IMG/VR virus record: IMGVR_UViG_3300023192_000225
Coordinates: 1-23,883 of that record
DNA length: 23,883 bases
DNA from: a virus
Direction: 5' to 3' (one strand)
Shown: positions 15,691 through 22,801 of the stretch, piece by piece
Layout: each line of letters starts with the position of its first letter
How positions within the stretch are numbered: position 1 is the first letter of the stretch
The notes under the pieces: model-generated
Database searches by the model: none
Told to the model about the DNA's origin: nothing
Seen by the model: only the letters and a program-made list of their open reading frames with translations
Made by a program: the position numbers and the translations under genes

Positions 15691-16408
15691 AGGCAGAATC
15701 AGACTGTTTAATGATTTTGCTGGTGTAGGAAACACTCTGGCATTGACCGCTGACACAGCACAGCTTGGCGATTTTTACGCTGGCGGTGAGGGTTTTGAAG
15801 ATGCCGACGCTGGTATTGCGGGGAAAGATGCGCTTTCTGGCGTTGTCACGATCACTGGTGCCGATACTAACGCTGACACGACCTTTGTCGGCACACAGAT
15901 CATGCTTGATGTTGCTCTGATGGGCACGATTGTACTAGAGACTAGGATCCAACTCCCTGACCTGGATACCAAAGAGATATTCTTTGGGCTCACTAGCATC
16001 CTTTCGGTGGATGAGCAACTTGAGGACATCGTGATCAACGCATCATCCTCCACCATCACTATGCCAGCAGACCTTGTTGGGTTTTACTGGAGTGACGAAC
16101 TCTCAGACGATGAGGACTGGCATGCCATTTACAACGGCGGGACTGCTTCTGCCTCAACTACCACCACTGACGTTAATTTAAGTGATGACGCAGTGGCTGG
16201 TGAGTGGCAAGTCCTCCGTTTGGAGATATCTCCCAACGGCACAACCTCTTGGTTGATAGATGGCGTACTCAAGAAGACGGTAACGGGCGCATGTTCGACA
16301 AGCACTAACATGGCTGTCTGCCTTGCCGCCGCCGCCAATACCACTCAGTTAGCTATCTTCGACTGTGACTATATATTGGTCGAAGCCAACCGTGATTGGA
16401 CAGTCTAA
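15674..16408 (+). CDS. Jelly-roll (LamG/concanavalin-like) virion protein, likely capsid decoration
   Basis: 244 residues from ATG 15674, chosen over GTG 15665 because AGGTG at 15663-15667 is well spaced. Starts MAQSGEGRIRLFNDFAG. The body is all-beta, with FVGTQIMLDVALMGTIVLET, FFGLTSILSVDEQ, WHAIYNGG, VAGEWQVLRLEISPNGTTSW and IDGVLKKTV, then FDCDYILVEANRDWTV at the end. This W-x-V-L-R-L-E, IDG and late aromatic strand pattern is that of laminin-G or concanavalin-like sandwiches, often found in phage capsid surface proteins just after the major capsid gene. It would coat the head or bind glycans. Confidence 0.65.
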   Translation: MAQSGEGRIRLFNDFAGVGNTLALTADTAQLGDFYAGGEGFEDADAGIAGKDALSGVVTITGADTNADTTFVGTQIMLDVALMGTIVLETRIQLPDLDTKEIFFGLTSILSVDEQLEDIVINASSSTITMPADLVGFYWSDELSDDEDWHAIYNGGTASASTTTTDVNLSDDAVAGEWQVLRLEISPNGTTSWLIDGVLKKTVTGACSTSTNMAVCLAAAANTTQLAIFDCDYILVEANRDWTV

Positions 16409-16414
16409 CTTTCA

Positions 16415-16711
16415 GTGACCACTCGGCAAGGATTCCGTTATGACAGTGGTAGTTCACGGTTAGAAGTGACGGTGGACGGCACTATCGTGGCACGGTTCAA
16501 TAACGTGTCTCCCGGCCTCTCCGTAGTCAATGGAGTGAAGTTGGACGGGACGGTGACTTTCAATGACAGTGCCCAGTGGACCGCTAATGCCTCTGGCACT
16601 GTCACGATATCTGGTGTCGCGCCGGCAGGAGTAGGTACGGCCACGATCAGCAAGTGGCTGACCGTCACTGACGATAGCGGCACGGTCATGTATATCCCTG
16701 CGTGGACGTAG
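16415..16711 (+). CDS. Small beta-rich virion protein
   Basis: 98 residues from GTG 16415, six bases after the previous stop, with no clear ribosome binding site, so translation may be coupled. Composition is Thr/Val/Ser/Gly-rich beta: RLEVTVDGTIVARFN, DSAQWTANASGTVTIS, GVGTATISKWLTVTDDSG, ending TVMYIPAWT. The YIPAW ending is a recurring signature of small beta-barrel accessory proteins in phage head gene clusters, as I recall. Likely a decoration protein; not recognised by name. Confidence 0.65.
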   Translation: MTTRQGFRYDSGSSRLEVTVDGTIVARFNNVSPGLSVVNGVKLDGTVTFNDSAQWTANASGTVTISGVAPAGVGTATISKWLTVTDDSGTVMYIPAWT

Positions 16712-16719
16712 GAGATGAG

Positions 16720-17082
16720 ATGTCTCTACTCCCAGCAACCCTTGAAATCAGCTATGACGAGCCAGCTTTTAATCTTTCGGAGCTGGTCCAGCCAACTCCT
16801 ATAGGAGCGCCAAGGCGTTTCCAGATAATACTGGTTATACGCAATGACGCCCTCGCGGAATACCGTATTGACCTTGGCCCCGCAAGTGCCTTTACCACAC
16901 CTGAGTTCCGCATCCCTGGCGGTGTCGTTGACGAGATCACGGGGCGCGGCGAGATCCTCCACACTGTTGGCGAACTCAAAGATATAGCCATAGAGATGCG
17001 TGGACTCGCTATGCCTATTGTGTCTACACGCGATATCTGGGGCGATTACTATGACCAATTGAATGGCAAGGGGAGTTTATGA
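16720..17082 (+). CDS. Hypothetical structural protein
   Basis: 120 residues. The frame extends to GTG 16702, but ATG 16720 is preferred because AGGAG at 16710-16714 lies 5 nt ahead. Mixed alpha/beta: RRFQIILVIRNDALAEYRID, then PEFRIPGGVVDEI and ELKDIAIEMRGLAMPI. A Ser-Leu-Pro-rich N-terminus. It overlaps the next gene by four bases (ATGA). Position after decoration proteins suggests a head completion or neck protein; I cannot assign it. Confidence 0.65.
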   Translation: MSLLPATLEISYDEPAFNLSELVQPTPIGAPRRFQIILVIRNDALAEYRIDLGPASAFTTPEFRIPGGVVDEITGRGEILHTVGELKDIAIEMRGLAMPIVSTRDIWGDYYDQLNGKGSL

Positions 17083-17765
17083 CACAGAACATCAGCGAAA
17101 TATTGGAAGAACTTGCAGTAAATCCGGGTCCAGACAGTATCACTGAAGCCCCGGAACCAGGGATCGATACCAACGATATAAACACCACGTTCCCTGATTC
17201 GACCATTCAGTCTGCGGGATATGTGTTTATCTGGGACACCCAGACTGGCAAGAGCAGTGTCTGCAACCGTAACATGCTGACCGCTACTCTCGGGAAGACC
17301 CGGAAGGATAAGTCACGTGTATTCACTACGATCAAGCCTGACTTCGAACCACAAGGTGGTACGTTCAAATGCATGTTATATGCAGATAATGAGAACCGTG
17401 AAGTCTACGATAGCTTGGGATTGGCAGTCTGCACGAAAGATAACCTTGATTCACCGTACCAGGTCACTATCCACATGAAGGCCCGGCACCCACAGGAAGC
17501 GGCGACCATCGAAGACATCAATGCCACTGCACAGCGTGAAGAGGATCGTGAGTTCCAGAGGGTACTCATCCAGGCGGCCGCCCGAGGCGCTGGGTTGCCA
17601 ACGGAAGAGGCGCCGGTAAAGGCTCCGGTAAAGGCTCCGGTAAAGGCCGAGAGGGAGCCGGTGATCGTGCAGTGTGAGGAGTGCGGTACTGAGTTCGACG
17701 GTTACAACAAGATGATAGCCACTAACCGGCTAAAGGTTCATACCAAGAAGGAACACGGAGGTTAG
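17079..17765 (+). CDS. Virion-type protein with C-terminal C2H2-like zinc motif
   Basis: 228 residues. Acidic, Pro-rich N-terminus (1-45), a central mixed domain (GYVFIWDTQTGKSSVCNRNM, KPDFEPQGGTFKCMLYADNE, DNLDSPYQVTIHMKAR; 47-135), a charged helix (145-170), then a flexible linker with PVKA repeats (179-190) and a zinc motif: Cys199, Cys202, His221, His226, spacing C-x2-C-x18-H-x4-H, longer than the classic 12. The linker is encoded by three 12-bp repeats. It overlaps the previous gene by four bases. A tethered zinc finger on a structural-cluster protein could bind DNA or a capsid partner; function unknown. Confidence 0.65.
   Translation: MTQNISEILEELAVNPGPDSITEAPEPGIDTNDINTTFPDSTIQSAGYVFIWDTQTGKSSVCNRNMLTATLGKTRKDKSRVFTTIKPDFEPQGGTFKCMLYADNENREVYDSLGLAVCTKDNLDSPYQVTIHMKARHPQEAATIEDINATAQREEDREFQRVLIQAAARGAGLPTEEAPVKAPVKAPVKAEREPVIVQCEECGTEFDGYNKMIATNRLKVHTKKEHGG
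17613..17648 (+). repeat. Three 12-bp tandem repeats encoding a PVKA linker
   Basis: CCGGTAAAGGCT repeats at 17613, 17625 and 17637, the last with one final base change. In frame they encode repeated Pro-Val-Lys-Ala, a basic hinge between the central domain and the zinc motif. Near-perfect DNA identity suggests recent slippage. Confidence 0.9.
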
Positions 17766-17766
17766 C

Positions 17767-18039
17767 ATGGGCATAGTAAGTAACACAAGTATCCTGGCTG
17801 CTGATGGGCAGGCGACAAGTTATCCAGCCACTGTGTACTGGATGGCTGTCTCTGCGGGAGCGACGGCCGGCAGACTGCAACTGAACGACAGCACGGATGA
17901 CAGCGGCACAGATCTACTCGATGTGGACGTACCCGCGGACAGCATGACGTTCTTCGGTAATCTGGACCTCACATTCAATACTGCGGTCTATGTGGACATC
18001 CCGGGATCTAATATCAGAGTGACGGTAGGACATAGCTAA
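17767..18039 (+). CDS. Small beta-rich virion protein
   Basis: 90 residues from ATG 17767, with GGAGG at 17758-17762. All-beta appearance: ATVYWMAVSAGATAGRLQLN, then a DSTDDSGTDLLDVDVPADS acidic stretch, and NTAVYVDIPGSNIRVTVGHS at the end. The YVDIPGSNIRVTVG ending resembles small beta-sandwich proteins found repeatedly in phage structural clusters. Its stop overlaps the fibre start (TAATG). A role as decoration or fibre-attachment protein is inference. Confidence 0.65.
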   Translation: MGIVSNTSILAADGQATSYPATVYWMAVSAGATAGRLQLNDSTDDSGTDLLDVDVPADSMTFFGNLDLTFNTAVYVDIPGSNIRVTVGHS

Positions 18040-18911
18040 TGGCTAACGAGTTCAAGCACAAAGACCCAGGAACGACATTAACCCAGGATGAGTTCATCAC
18101 ATCTGACGGCACGGGTCATATAGTTGACTCGCAGGCTACGGGTGACATCCTCTATGCTTCATCTTCCACGGTACTGAAGGCTCTTCCGAAAGGTTCAGAT
18201 GGAACCGTCTTAGAGCTTGCTTCAGGTCTGCCTGCTTGGACGGCATCTCCAACGATAGGTTCAACCAGTTGGGCCAATGCGAACCATGCACACGCCGCCA
18301 GTAACAGCGGCGGTACGCTCACTACACTTGGGACTGTCGCAACAGGTGTCTGGCAAGGCACGGCCATAGCTACTACCTATATTGCCGCTGATGCAATCAC
18401 TGGAGCTAAAATCGCGGATGACGCTATTGACTCCGAACATTACACAGACGGCTCCATTGATAATGCACACATCGCAGACGATGCTATTGACTCAGAGCAT
18501 TATGCAGCCGGTTCCATAGACACAGCGCATATTGCGAATCTACAAATCACTACAGGTCTAATTGCTGCTGATGCTGTAACGGGAGCCAAGATTGCGGATG
18601 ATGCCATTGACTCTGAGCATTACACAGATGGGTCGATAGATAACGCGCACCTCGCTGACGATGCGGTAGATAGCGATGAGATAGCCGCTGGAGCAATAGA
18701 TACCGCTCACATAGCAGACAACCAAGTGACTGTTGCCAAGATAGAAGACATAGCTAGAGGTAGCATCATTTACGGCAACGCCAGTGCGGCATCCGCAGAG
18801 TTAACAAAGGGTAGTGCCAGTACCATATTGACCTCCGATGGGACGGACATATCCTGGGCAGCACCATCCGCCGCAGGGAAATCAACTGGATTCATCATAG
18901 CGATGAGTTAA
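18039..18911 (+). CDS. Tail-fibre-like protein with 20-residue repeats
   Basis: 290 residues. N-terminus MANEFKHKDPGTTLTQDEF, then DGTGHIVDSQATGDILYASS, a pattern shared by many environmental phage fibres. Residues 114-233 are built from 20-residue IADDAIDSEHYTDGSIDNAH units, arranged as two 60-residue super-repeats (114-173 and 174-233). Such repeats usually form a trimeric shaft. The C-terminus SAASAELTKGSASTILTSDG resembles the fibre knob pattern in which a string is compared with GDILYA-like segments. ATG 18039 overlaps the previous stop. It likely links the virion to the receptor-binding proteins encoded next. Confidence 0.8.
   Translation: MANEFKHKDPGTTLTQDEFITSDGTGHIVDSQATGDILYASSSTVLKALPKGSDGTVLELASGLPAWTASPTIGSTSWANANHAHAASNSGGTLTTLGTVATGVWQGTAIATTYIAADAITGAKIADDAIDSEHYTDGSIDNAHIADDAIDSEHYAAGSIDTAHIANLQITTGLIAADAVTGAKIADDAIDSEHYTDGSIDNAHLADDAVDSDEIAAGAIDTAHIADNQVTVAKIEDIARGSIIYGNASAASAELTKGSASTILTSDGTDISWAAPSAAGKSTGFIIAMS
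18378..18737 (+). repeat. 180-bp super-repeat in the fibre gene
   Basis: Codons 114-173 and 174-233 of the fibre gene form two 180-bp units (18378-18557 and 18558-18737), each holding three diverged 60-bp subunits. The protein sequence is well conserved between units, while many third positions differ, suggesting an old duplication kept by selection. Confidence 0.75.
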
Positions 18912-18923
18912 TAGGAGACTTTT

Positions 18924-19259
18924 ATGGCTGAAGTATTCAAAAGGCTTGCACAAGGCTACTTCCCTGCAACTGGCGGCACACGGAAGCTATATGATGTGCC
19001 GTCCAGTACAGAGGCTATCATCAAATCTATCAACATCAGCAACAATACCGCCACGGCCCGTGAGGTCACTCTGTACCACACGGACAATGGTGATACCGCA
19101 GACAACGAACAAGTCATATTGCCTGGGGTTTCAGTTGTGGCTGGTGGCTTCGCTGAGTGGGAAGGCACAATGACAATGGCCGCAACCACGGAGATTCATG
19201 GATGGGCCGCTGTTGGGGGTGAGATTACATTCACCATCTGGGGCTTAGAAATATCGTAA
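18924..19259 (+). CDS. Small beta-rich fibre-cluster protein
   Basis: 111 residues from ATG 18924, with AGGAG at 18913-18917. N-terminus MAEVFKRLAQGYFPATGGTR, then KLYDVPSSTEAIIKSINISN, VTLYHTDNGDTADNE, LPGVSVVAGGFAEWEG and EITFTIWGLEIS. This resembles the small beta-sandwich proteins (with a conserved LYDVP-like strand and GF-x-EWEG turn) seen beside fibre genes in many tailed phages. No enzymatic residues stand out. Likely a fibre or virion accessory. Confidence 0.65.
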   Translation: MAEVFKRLAQGYFPATGGTRKLYDVPSSTEAIIKSINISNNTATAREVTLYHTDNGDTADNEQVILPGVSVVAGGFAEWEGTMTMAATTEIHGWAAVGGEITFTIWGLEIS

Positions 19260-19272
19260 GGATGAGTTAGAT

Positions 19273-19884
19273 ATGGCTTGGACGTTTTATTCAGCCACGG
19301 GCGAAGAACTAATCAAAGACGGTGGGCTGTCCAACATCGTTGACGACACCTCTCCCCAACTTGGTGGCAACTTAGATATGCAGGCTCGACTGCTGGTGGG
19401 CAATGGCGGCTCGACTGGTATCGCTATAAGTGCCGCTGGCGAAGTCACGATGGCGGCACAGCCCGCCTTCCATGCCTATAGTTCATCTACCCAAAGTAAC
19501 GTCACCGGAGATGGGACGCAGGCAACGTTTGTGTATGGCACCGAAATATTTGACCAGAACGCTGATTATGATGGAACCAGCACGTTTACGGCTCCTGTCA
19601 CTGGTCGGTATTATCTGGCCTTTGCTATTAGGGTAGAAGCCGGTGCCAGTGCTACATCATTCCAGAGTAATATTGTCACATCCAATACCAACTTCAATAT
19701 AACGATTGACCCGCGAGGGTCAGACCTCAACGGTAGTGTACGGCTTGGCTGGAGTGGATTATTTAACATGGATGCTTCGGACACCGTTGTCATCAAGGTA
19801 ACAGTAAACGGGGTTGGGTCGGATACCTCGGATTTTACCGATGGTGAAGACAGTACGTGGTTCTCTGGATTCCTAGTTGCGTAA
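19273..19884 (+). CDS. Fibre/receptor-binding protein with C1q-like head
   Basis: 203 residues. N-terminal MAWTFYSATGEELIKDGGLS anchor followed by NIVDDTSPQLGGNLDMQ, a linker common in phage fibres. Residues 65-203 match a C1q/TNF-like jelly roll: PAFHAYSSSTQSNVTGDGTQ, VYGTEIFDQNADYDGTSTFT (the DQNxDYD and TFTAPVTGRYYL signatures), and a late FSGFLVA strand. Such heads form trimers and bind receptors on the cell surface. Upstream AGGATGAG is a weak ribosome binding site. Its first ten residues nearly match those of the fibre protein at 20484, suggesting a shared docking site. Confidence 0.75.
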   Translation: MAWTFYSATGEELIKDGGLSNIVDDTSPQLGGNLDMQARLLVGNGGSTGIAISAAGEVTMAAQPAFHAYSSSTQSNVTGDGTQATFVYGTEIFDQNADYDGTSTFTAPVTGRYYLAFAIRVEAGASATSFQSNIVTSNTNFNITIDPRGSDLNGSVRLGWSGLFNMDASDTVVIKVTVNGVGSDTSDFTDGEDSTWFSGFLVA

Positions 19885-19896
19885 CGAGGACTGAAT

Positions 19897-20481
19897 ATGA
19901 CTATTTTCCCAAGTGGAATTGTAATTACTGCCAACGAGAACTCTAGCCTGCTCCATATAGTTCCTGATGCGGAAGCGTGGATGACTGGTACCCTGACAGA
20001 AAAAGCCCGACTGCGCCGTGATGCGTTGATTGAGAAATGGCGACCCAGGCTGTACGCAGACCCAAGCGTGACAGAACTGCCAGCCGACCTAGATGACCTG
20101 GCAACACTGATTCTGGCAAGGAGTGACTACACAACACGGTTAGAGCAGGATGCGGCGGCAGACCCTGTAGTTTCAACCAGCACTGACAATAAAGATAAAT
20201 ATGACGCCGTCACCCGTAGCGGTTCGACAGTTACGCTATTCTCGTCAGGCATCACCATCCCAGACTTGTCGGGTAACTGCGTCCTGGCGTATGTGCAGAA
20301 CTTGGAAGAATGGGTCATCGGTGGACTGATGGGCCAGGTCAACCGTGGCAAGAAGAAGATGATTAAGCAGTACCACCCGATAATCATGGCCGACTCCAGC
20401 GTGACTACCATGCCTGCCACAGAGGACGGACTGATTACGATGATACTGGCGCGGTCTGATTACCAGAGGCTAGGAGGTTAA
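19897..20481 (+). CDS. Unknown protein made of two copies of one domain
   Basis: 194 residues from ATG 19897, with GAGGA at 19886-19890. Residues 3-78 and 114-189 align without gaps at an offset of 111 residues, with about 30 of 76 positions identical by eye. Shared features are FPSG/FSSG-I-x-I, E-x-W near residue 28/139, P-x-x-x-ADxSVT-x-x-PA, and the identical end ILARSDY. The halves are joined by a Thr/Ser/Asp-rich linker (85-112). The family is not recognised. Located between two fibre heads, it may be a fibre-attachment or baseplate accessory. Confidence 0.7.
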   Translation: MTIFPSGIVITANENSSLLHIVPDAEAWMTGTLTEKARLRRDALIEKWRPRLYADPSVTELPADLDDLATLILARSDYTTRLEQDAAADPVVSTSTDNKDKYDAVTRSGSTVTLFSSGITIPDLSGNCVLAYVQNLEEWVIGGLMGQVNRGKKKMIKQYHPIIMADSSVTTMPATEDGLITMILARSDYQRLGG

Positions 20482-20483
20482 TC

Positions 20484-21062
20484 GTGGGTTGGACATTTTA
20501 CAGTAGCTCTGGACAGAGGCTCAGTTCCAAAGGGAAAGTCCCTGTATCTGACCTCGCTGATGGTACGGACGGGGAGCTAATAACTTGGGGAACTGATGCC
20601 GCGCCTACTACGGTAGCCGCTGGTACGTCCGGTTATGTACTGACGTCTGGTGGGCCAAATGCTGTTCCCTCCTTCCAGGCCGTTTCAGGTGGTGCATCTG
20701 TAAAAGTGGGAACTTTTACCCGTGATACCGCCACAGCAAGTGGAAATCAGGCTATCACTGGCATTGGATTTACTCCCAAGGCGTTACTCTTCATGGGTGG
20801 GCAGAGTAGTAGTGCCGAAATAGGCTGGGGACTGAGTGATGGAACTAACGAGCAAGACTTATTTGACCGCCATAATGTTGGTGCTAACGGTTATGGTATA
20901 GGCAACAATAGAGCTATGACATTTGTTGAGGATGGGTGGAAAGATTACAGTGCGACAGTTGCCTCTCTAGACTCCGCCAACAACGGCGGATTCACCCTCA
21001 CATGGCTTAGGACGGGCACTCCGACGGGAACTCTCACAATAATGTATCTAGCGATTGGTTAG
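20484..21062 (+). CDS. Second fibre protein with a different C-terminal head
   Basis: 192 residues from GTG 20484, with AGGAGG at 20472-20477. N-terminus MGWTFYSSSGQRLSSKGK is close to that of the protein at 19273. Residues 25-72 (DLADGTDGELITWGTDAAPT, AGTSGYVLTSGGPNAVPSFQ) are a short fibre-shaft module widespread in phages. The head (75-192), with VGTFTRDTATASGNQAITG, GFTPKALLFMGG, DRHNVGANGYG and GGFTLTWLRTGTPTGTLTIM, matches a recurrent C-terminal fibre domain with a GFxPK signature. Likely an alternative or additional receptor-binding protein. Confidence 0.75.
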   Translation: MGWTFYSSSGQRLSSKGKVPVSDLADGTDGELITWGTDAAPTTVAAGTSGYVLTSGGPNAVPSFQAVSGGASVKVGTFTRDTATASGNQAITGIGFTPKALLFMGGQSSSAEIGWGLSDGTNEQDLFDRHNVGANGYGIGNNRAMTFVEDGWKDYSATVASLDSANNGGFTLTWLRTGTPTGTLTIMYLAIG

Positions 21063-21069
21063 GGGGAGT

Positions 21070-21357
21070 ATGCGTATTTGTACAGAAAAATCCACTGGTA
21101 AAATCCTTGAGATGCAGTCCGATGCAACTGAAGGGACTCTGATTCAAAATGCTGTCAATGCTGGGCATGTTGCGGCAGATGTAGAAGAGAAAGAAATCAC
21201 CAATGCGGAATGGGCGACGTTGAACGCCCCTAGTCAAGAAGAAATTGATGCCCAAGTGGCAAGAGAAGCTAAGTTAGCAGTATTAGACTCTAAATTATCA
21301 GACGATAGTATTGTGTTTGAAGAAATGAAAGAACTTATGAGATTGCGGAGAAGCTGA
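21070..21357 (+). CDS. Small hypothetical protein of the fibre cluster
   Basis: 95 residues. ATG 21070 is chosen over TTG 21055 because GGGGGAG lies just upstream. N-terminal beta segment (RICTEKSTGKILEMQSDATE) then helices (AEWATLNAPSQEEIDAQVAR; SIVFEEMKELMRLRRS). The composition and an EITNAEWATLN segment resemble short proteins encoded after phage fibres, some acting as fibre assembly factors, but no family is certain. Confidence 0.6.
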   Translation: MRICTEKSTGKILEMQSDATEGTLIQNAVNAGHVAADVEEKEITNAEWATLNAPSQEEIDAQVAREAKLAVLDSKLSDDSIVFEEMKELMRLRRS

Positions 21358-21400
21358 AGACGAAGTGGCATTACCTGAACTGCCAGCGAGGGAATAAGGT

Positions 21401-21712
21401 GTGGCGGCTGAAAATGACATAACCGAACAACTGATACAGGCCAGGGTCGAGATTGAACGCCTGAAGAACAAGTCTTCAACAACGCTCTCAGGCACTGAAT
21501 TCCTGACCTTGCTCTTTGTCCTGCCAATAATTCTGGCGTTTGTCATTTTGGGGGTCATAATTATTTGGAAGACAACTTCAAACCCAAGCGAGGTGGCTCC
21601 ACATCTCGATATCATTTTGGTAGCGTTTGCCATGTTCAGCGGGCCGGTGACAGCGTTTGTCGCCACAATGGCCCAACGGCTGGTAAATGACGGCAAGAGG
21701 GGGGAGGACTAA
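21401..21712 (+). CDS. Holin-sized two-helix membrane protein
   Basis: 103 residues from GTG 21401; GAGGGA at 21388-21393 is the ribosome binding site. Residues 4-24 form a short amphipathic coiled coil (TEQLIQARVEIERLK). Residues 34-56 (LTLLFVLPIILAFVILGVII) and 69-91 (DIILVAFAMFSGPVTAFVAT) are transmembrane helices, with a basic C-terminus. Size, two helices and a basic tail fit class II-like holins, which permeabilise the membrane at lysis, but no endolysin is visible nearby, so another membrane role is possible. Confidence 0.6.
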   Translation: MAAENDITEQLIQARVEIERLKNKSSTTLSGTEFLTLLFVLPIILAFVILGVIIIWKTTSNPSEVAPHLDIILVAFAMFSGPVTAFVATMAQRLVNDGKRGED

Positions 21713-21725
21713 CCGGAGGTAAATT

Positions 21726-22760
21726 ATGGAACTTTTGATTATCGGTAGTGGTATCCAGACCATTCAGAACTGGATAGCGTCGCTGGGTATATCGGAGGGA
21801 TTGTCCTTCTGGTTGACCGCGCTGATCTGCGTCGTGGGTTCGTCGGTGGTCAGCGTCGGGCTGATGGTCCTGATGTGGAAGTATCGCAAGGCATTGACCC
21901 GTGACCGTGACATCAAACTCGCTAGGTTCACGGCACCAGGCTTCCCCAGTATCACCCTGCTCAATGCCCTCCACATCCCAATGCCGAAGTTTAGCTTTGA
22001 CCTGAGCGGGTTTAAGGGTGTCGGCACGGCCCTGGCTATCGTAGGTGTCGCGTTCATCGCCGCGTTCACCTTCGTTATTGCTGGCACCGACGATACTCCC
22101 GTTTGGCCCGAAGCTGGGGCCGCTTACGCCCTGCCCAATGTGCATGGTGTGAGTTTAGAGCCTGATCCAGAGAATCCAGCCGATGCAAATCAGACGCTCC
22201 AAATCAACCTGGCTGCTGGGGTCCGACTCACCACTTTAACGCTCAACAACCTGGACCTAGGGAAGGCCGGGCTGACGGACTGCGTGACCATCCAGCGAAC
22301 CACCAACACCACTGGCTGGCTGTATGTGGATAACTGGGTGATGACCGGCGTATCGGCACCGTCCCTGAGCATGGAAAACGTGGAGACTGGCAATCTAGTC
22401 TTGCAGGCTTACACTGACGGCCACGCGATGGATGCGACCATCGACAGCACCATCAGTGAAATCAACATTAACAGTTCACGCGGAGCAGGCCAGTATATCG
22501 CTCAGGACAGCGTAGTTGACCGTGTAATCATCGAAATGCACGGCGATGCCATCATAGGCACGTTGATCATGACGGATGTGGACTGTTCAGTGGGCGGCTT
22601 TAATATAGATTACGTCAAGGCCGGGAGCATCACGATAGACGCCACGTCAAAATTCGGTGACGGCGATGGAATCGACCTAGCCGATTTCGTGGTAGCGGCG
22701 AGCGTGAAGGCGAGAACCATCACCGACAACCTGGTTGATACGCCCATCACGGTCAAGTAA
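21726..22760 (+). CDS. Membrane-anchored protein with extracellular beta-repeat domain
   Basis: 344 residues from ATG 21726, with GGAGG upstream. Helix 1 at about 27-51 (LSFWLTALICVVGSSVVSVG), helix 2 at about 98-120 (GVGTALAIVGVAFIAAFTFV). The loop between begins with KYRKALTRDRDIKLAR, so by the positive-inside rule it is cytoplasmic and both ends face outward. Residues 140-344 are repetitive short strands (LTTLTLNNLDLG, LSMENVETGNLVLQ, DSTISEININSS, VVDRVIIEMHGDAIIGTLIM), a right-handed beta-helix-like pattern. Encoded after the holin-sized protein. Possible roles are lysis control, surface display or superinfection exclusion; all are inference. Confidence 0.65.
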   Translation: MELLIIGSGIQTIQNWIASLGISEGLSFWLTALICVVGSSVVSVGLMVLMWKYRKALTRDRDIKLARFTAPGFPSITLLNALHIPMPKFSFDLSGFKGVGTALAIVGVAFIAAFTFVIAGTDDTPVWPEAGAAYALPNVHGVSLEPDPENPADANQTLQINLAAGVRLTTLTLNNLDLGKAGLTDCVTIQRTTNTTGWLYVDNWVMTGVSAPSLSMENVETGNLVLQAYTDGHAMDATIDSTISEININSSRGAGQYIAQDSVVDRVIIEMHGDAIIGTLIMTDVDCSVGGFNIDYVKAGSITIDATSKFGDGDGIDLADFVVAASVKARTITDNLVDTPITVK

Positions 22761-22763
22761 GTT

Positions 22764-22792
22764 TATAATGTGCATATGGTGTTACCACACCA
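22764..22792 (+). promoter_or_regulatory. Possible promoter -10 and leader hairpin
   Basis: The 41-base gap before 22802 holds TATAAT at 22764-22769 without a well-spaced -35, then a perfect 6-bp hairpin TGGTGT / ACACCA (22777-22782 and 22787-22792) with a TACC loop, directly followed by AGGAGG and ATG 22802. TATAATGTGCAT here echoes TATAATGCAT at 13875-13884. The hairpin could sit at the 5' end of a message or act as an operator. Confidence 0.35.
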
Positions 22793-22801
22793 GGAGGGAT
22801 A

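Noticed and set aside
18039-21062. Diversity-generating retroelement target in fibre genes
   Set aside because: No reverse transcriptase, template repeat or adenine-biased variable region seen in the window.
21325-21420. Plausible-looking peptide (EIAEKLKTKWHYLN) in an alternative frame between the genes at 21070 and 21401
   Set aside because: The frame has no start codon with a ribosome binding site and overlaps both neighbours; likely chance or an old frameshifted remnant.
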